A DNA stretch of 6,352 nt from Nitrosotalea sp. (GTDB taxonomy: Archaea > Thermoproteota > Nitrososphaeria > Nitrososphaerales > Nitrosopumilaceae). The stretch spans positions 1 to 6,352 of the forward strand of contig JAJPEA010000099.1 of the NCBI GenBank assembly GCA_023252335.1, read 5' to 3'. A program made the translations under genes and the position numbers. The stretch's first letter is position 1. Each line of letters begins with the position of its first letter. Below, one piece after another: positions 5,934-6,352 of this stretch. The notes beneath the pieces were generated by a model. The model was not told where the DNA came from, searched no databases, and saw nothing but the letters and a program-made list of their open reading frames with translations.

Positions 5934-6272
5934 TTGTCCATCTCAGGTACGGTACTACCTCTTCAGATTAGAAAAATCATTTTTGAGAAATTCAATGATA
6001 CAAATGTTCGATTTACAAATGATGAGATCCTCGAACTGTTAAAAAATAATGGCCTTGATGATTCCATAACAATTGATGATGTGGAACAATACTTTAACCA
6101 GTTACGTGATGCTGGATTGATAAGACAAATTGCCCAGAACTTTACCACAAACCACTATAAACTCTTTGATTCAGTAGAAAAAATCAAATGCAATTCGTGC
6201 AACCAAGAAGTTTATCTGGGAAAACTAGAACCACGAGTCTGTCCCAATTCTCAATGCAAGGCAGCCATTTAG
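5934..6272 (+). CDS. Small winged-helix protein with C-terminal four-cysteine knuckle, candidate suf regulator
   Basis: I do not recognise a named family. The 112-residue protein has a probable winged helix-turn-helix at about 8-77: an N-terminal helix (LQIRKIIFEKF), helix 2 at FTNDEILELLKNNG, a recognition-type helix DDVEQYFNQLRDAGLI, and a beta wing ending HYKLFD. Residues 84-112 hold C86-x2-C89, 13 residues, then C103-PNSQ-C108, a zinc-ribbon-like or metal/Fe-S-binding set. The start is TTG at 5934, one base after the preceding stop. The frame has no ATG before the domain begins, an upstream stop at 5904-5906 limits extension, and AGGT at 5920-5923 is a weak ribosome site. Tight packing ties it to the suf operon. 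DNA binding by the winged helix and metal or cluster sensing by the Cys set is inferred from the architecture. Alternatives are a general transcription-factor-like zinc-ribbon protein or a protein-protein adaptor. Confidence 0.72.
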   Translation: MSISGTVLPLQIRKIIFEKFNDTNVRFTNDEILELLKNNGLDDSITIDDVEQYFNQLRDAGLIRQIAQNFTTNHYKLFDSVEKIKCNSCNQEVYLGKLEPRVCPNSQCKAAI

Positions 6273-6285
6273 ATATTGTATTTTG

Positions 6286-6321
6286 GGTTATACTATCTTC
6301 TATACTCTTGATAGTATAGTC
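6286..6321. repeat. Inverted repeat after the suf operon (terminator or operator)
   Basis: TATACTATC (6289-6297) and GATAGTATA (6310-6318) form a perfect 9-base inverted repeat around 12 bases. Three more pairs outward (G-C and two G-U, to 6286 and 6321) give a 12-pair RNA stem. An overlapping register, CTATAC (6300-6305) / GTATAG (6314-6319), forms a second perfect dyad. It starts 14 bases after the last stop and is followed by CATTTTATGT. It could end the operon transcript, or serve as a binding site for the next promoter; the sequence does not decide. Confidence 0.55.
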
Positions 6322-6352
6322 ATTTTATGTATTGGTGATATAACCTACCGTG

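Noticed and set aside
6273..6352. tRNA or other structured RNA gene in the 3' tail
   Set aside because: The repeats do not form a cloverleaf, there is no TTCRANY-type T-arm or CCA-adjacent acceptor stem, and the region is too AT-rich and short.

Overview
The window is AT-rich and carries one strand-consistent run of genes read left to right. Several traits point to an ammonia-oxidising archaeon of the Nitrososphaerota (Thaumarchaeota), probably close to Nitrosopumilus or Nitrosarchaeum. These are an archaeal-style TATA box with no ribosome-binding site at the first operon gene, a dolichol-phosphate-mannose-synthase/GtrA fusion, lysine-rich archaeal protein style, and GTG and TTG starts inside a compact operon. 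The taxonomic placement is recalled from family knowledge and was not checked by a search.

Layout. Bases 1-956 hold the 3' part of a membrane-anchored GT2 polyprenyl-phosphate glycosyltransferase fused to a GtrA domain. Bases 957-1093 are a 137-base intergenic region with T-rich tracts (end of the glycosyltransferase transcript), two copies of a TTAGCT..GCCTA repeat, small dyads and a TATA box. From about 1094 to 6272 runs a tightly packed SUF iron-sulfur cluster assembly operon: sufB, sufD, a Rieske-type [2Fe-2S] ferredoxin, sufS (cysteine desulfurase), a SufU/IscU-type protein, and a small winged-helix protein with a four-cysteine C-terminal knuckle. The junctions are 29 bases, a 4-base GTGA overlap, direct abutment, a 4-base ATGA overlap and a 1-base gap, so the genes are very probably co-transcribed and partly translationally coupled. 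Bases 6273-6352 are non-coding and contain a strong inverted repeat.

How the genes work together. SufS takes sulfur from cysteine as a persulfide, and the SufU-like protein probably accepts it. SufB (with conserved Cys and Glu) and SufD (with conserved His) form the scaffold where the cluster is built. The ATPase SufC, which that scaffold needs, is not in the window and must be encoded elsewhere. The Rieske ferredoxin may supply electrons or be an early client. The last gene could be the operon's regulator.

The points most worth a second look are the winged-helix/four-Cys protein as a candidate archaeal SUF regulator, the SufU-like protein with SufU-type flanks but no SufU insertion, the hairpin that places the sufB stop codon in its loop, and dyad motifs sharing a CTATAC half-site upstream of sufB and after the last gene. 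No mobile element, CRISPR array, tRNA or rRNA was seen.
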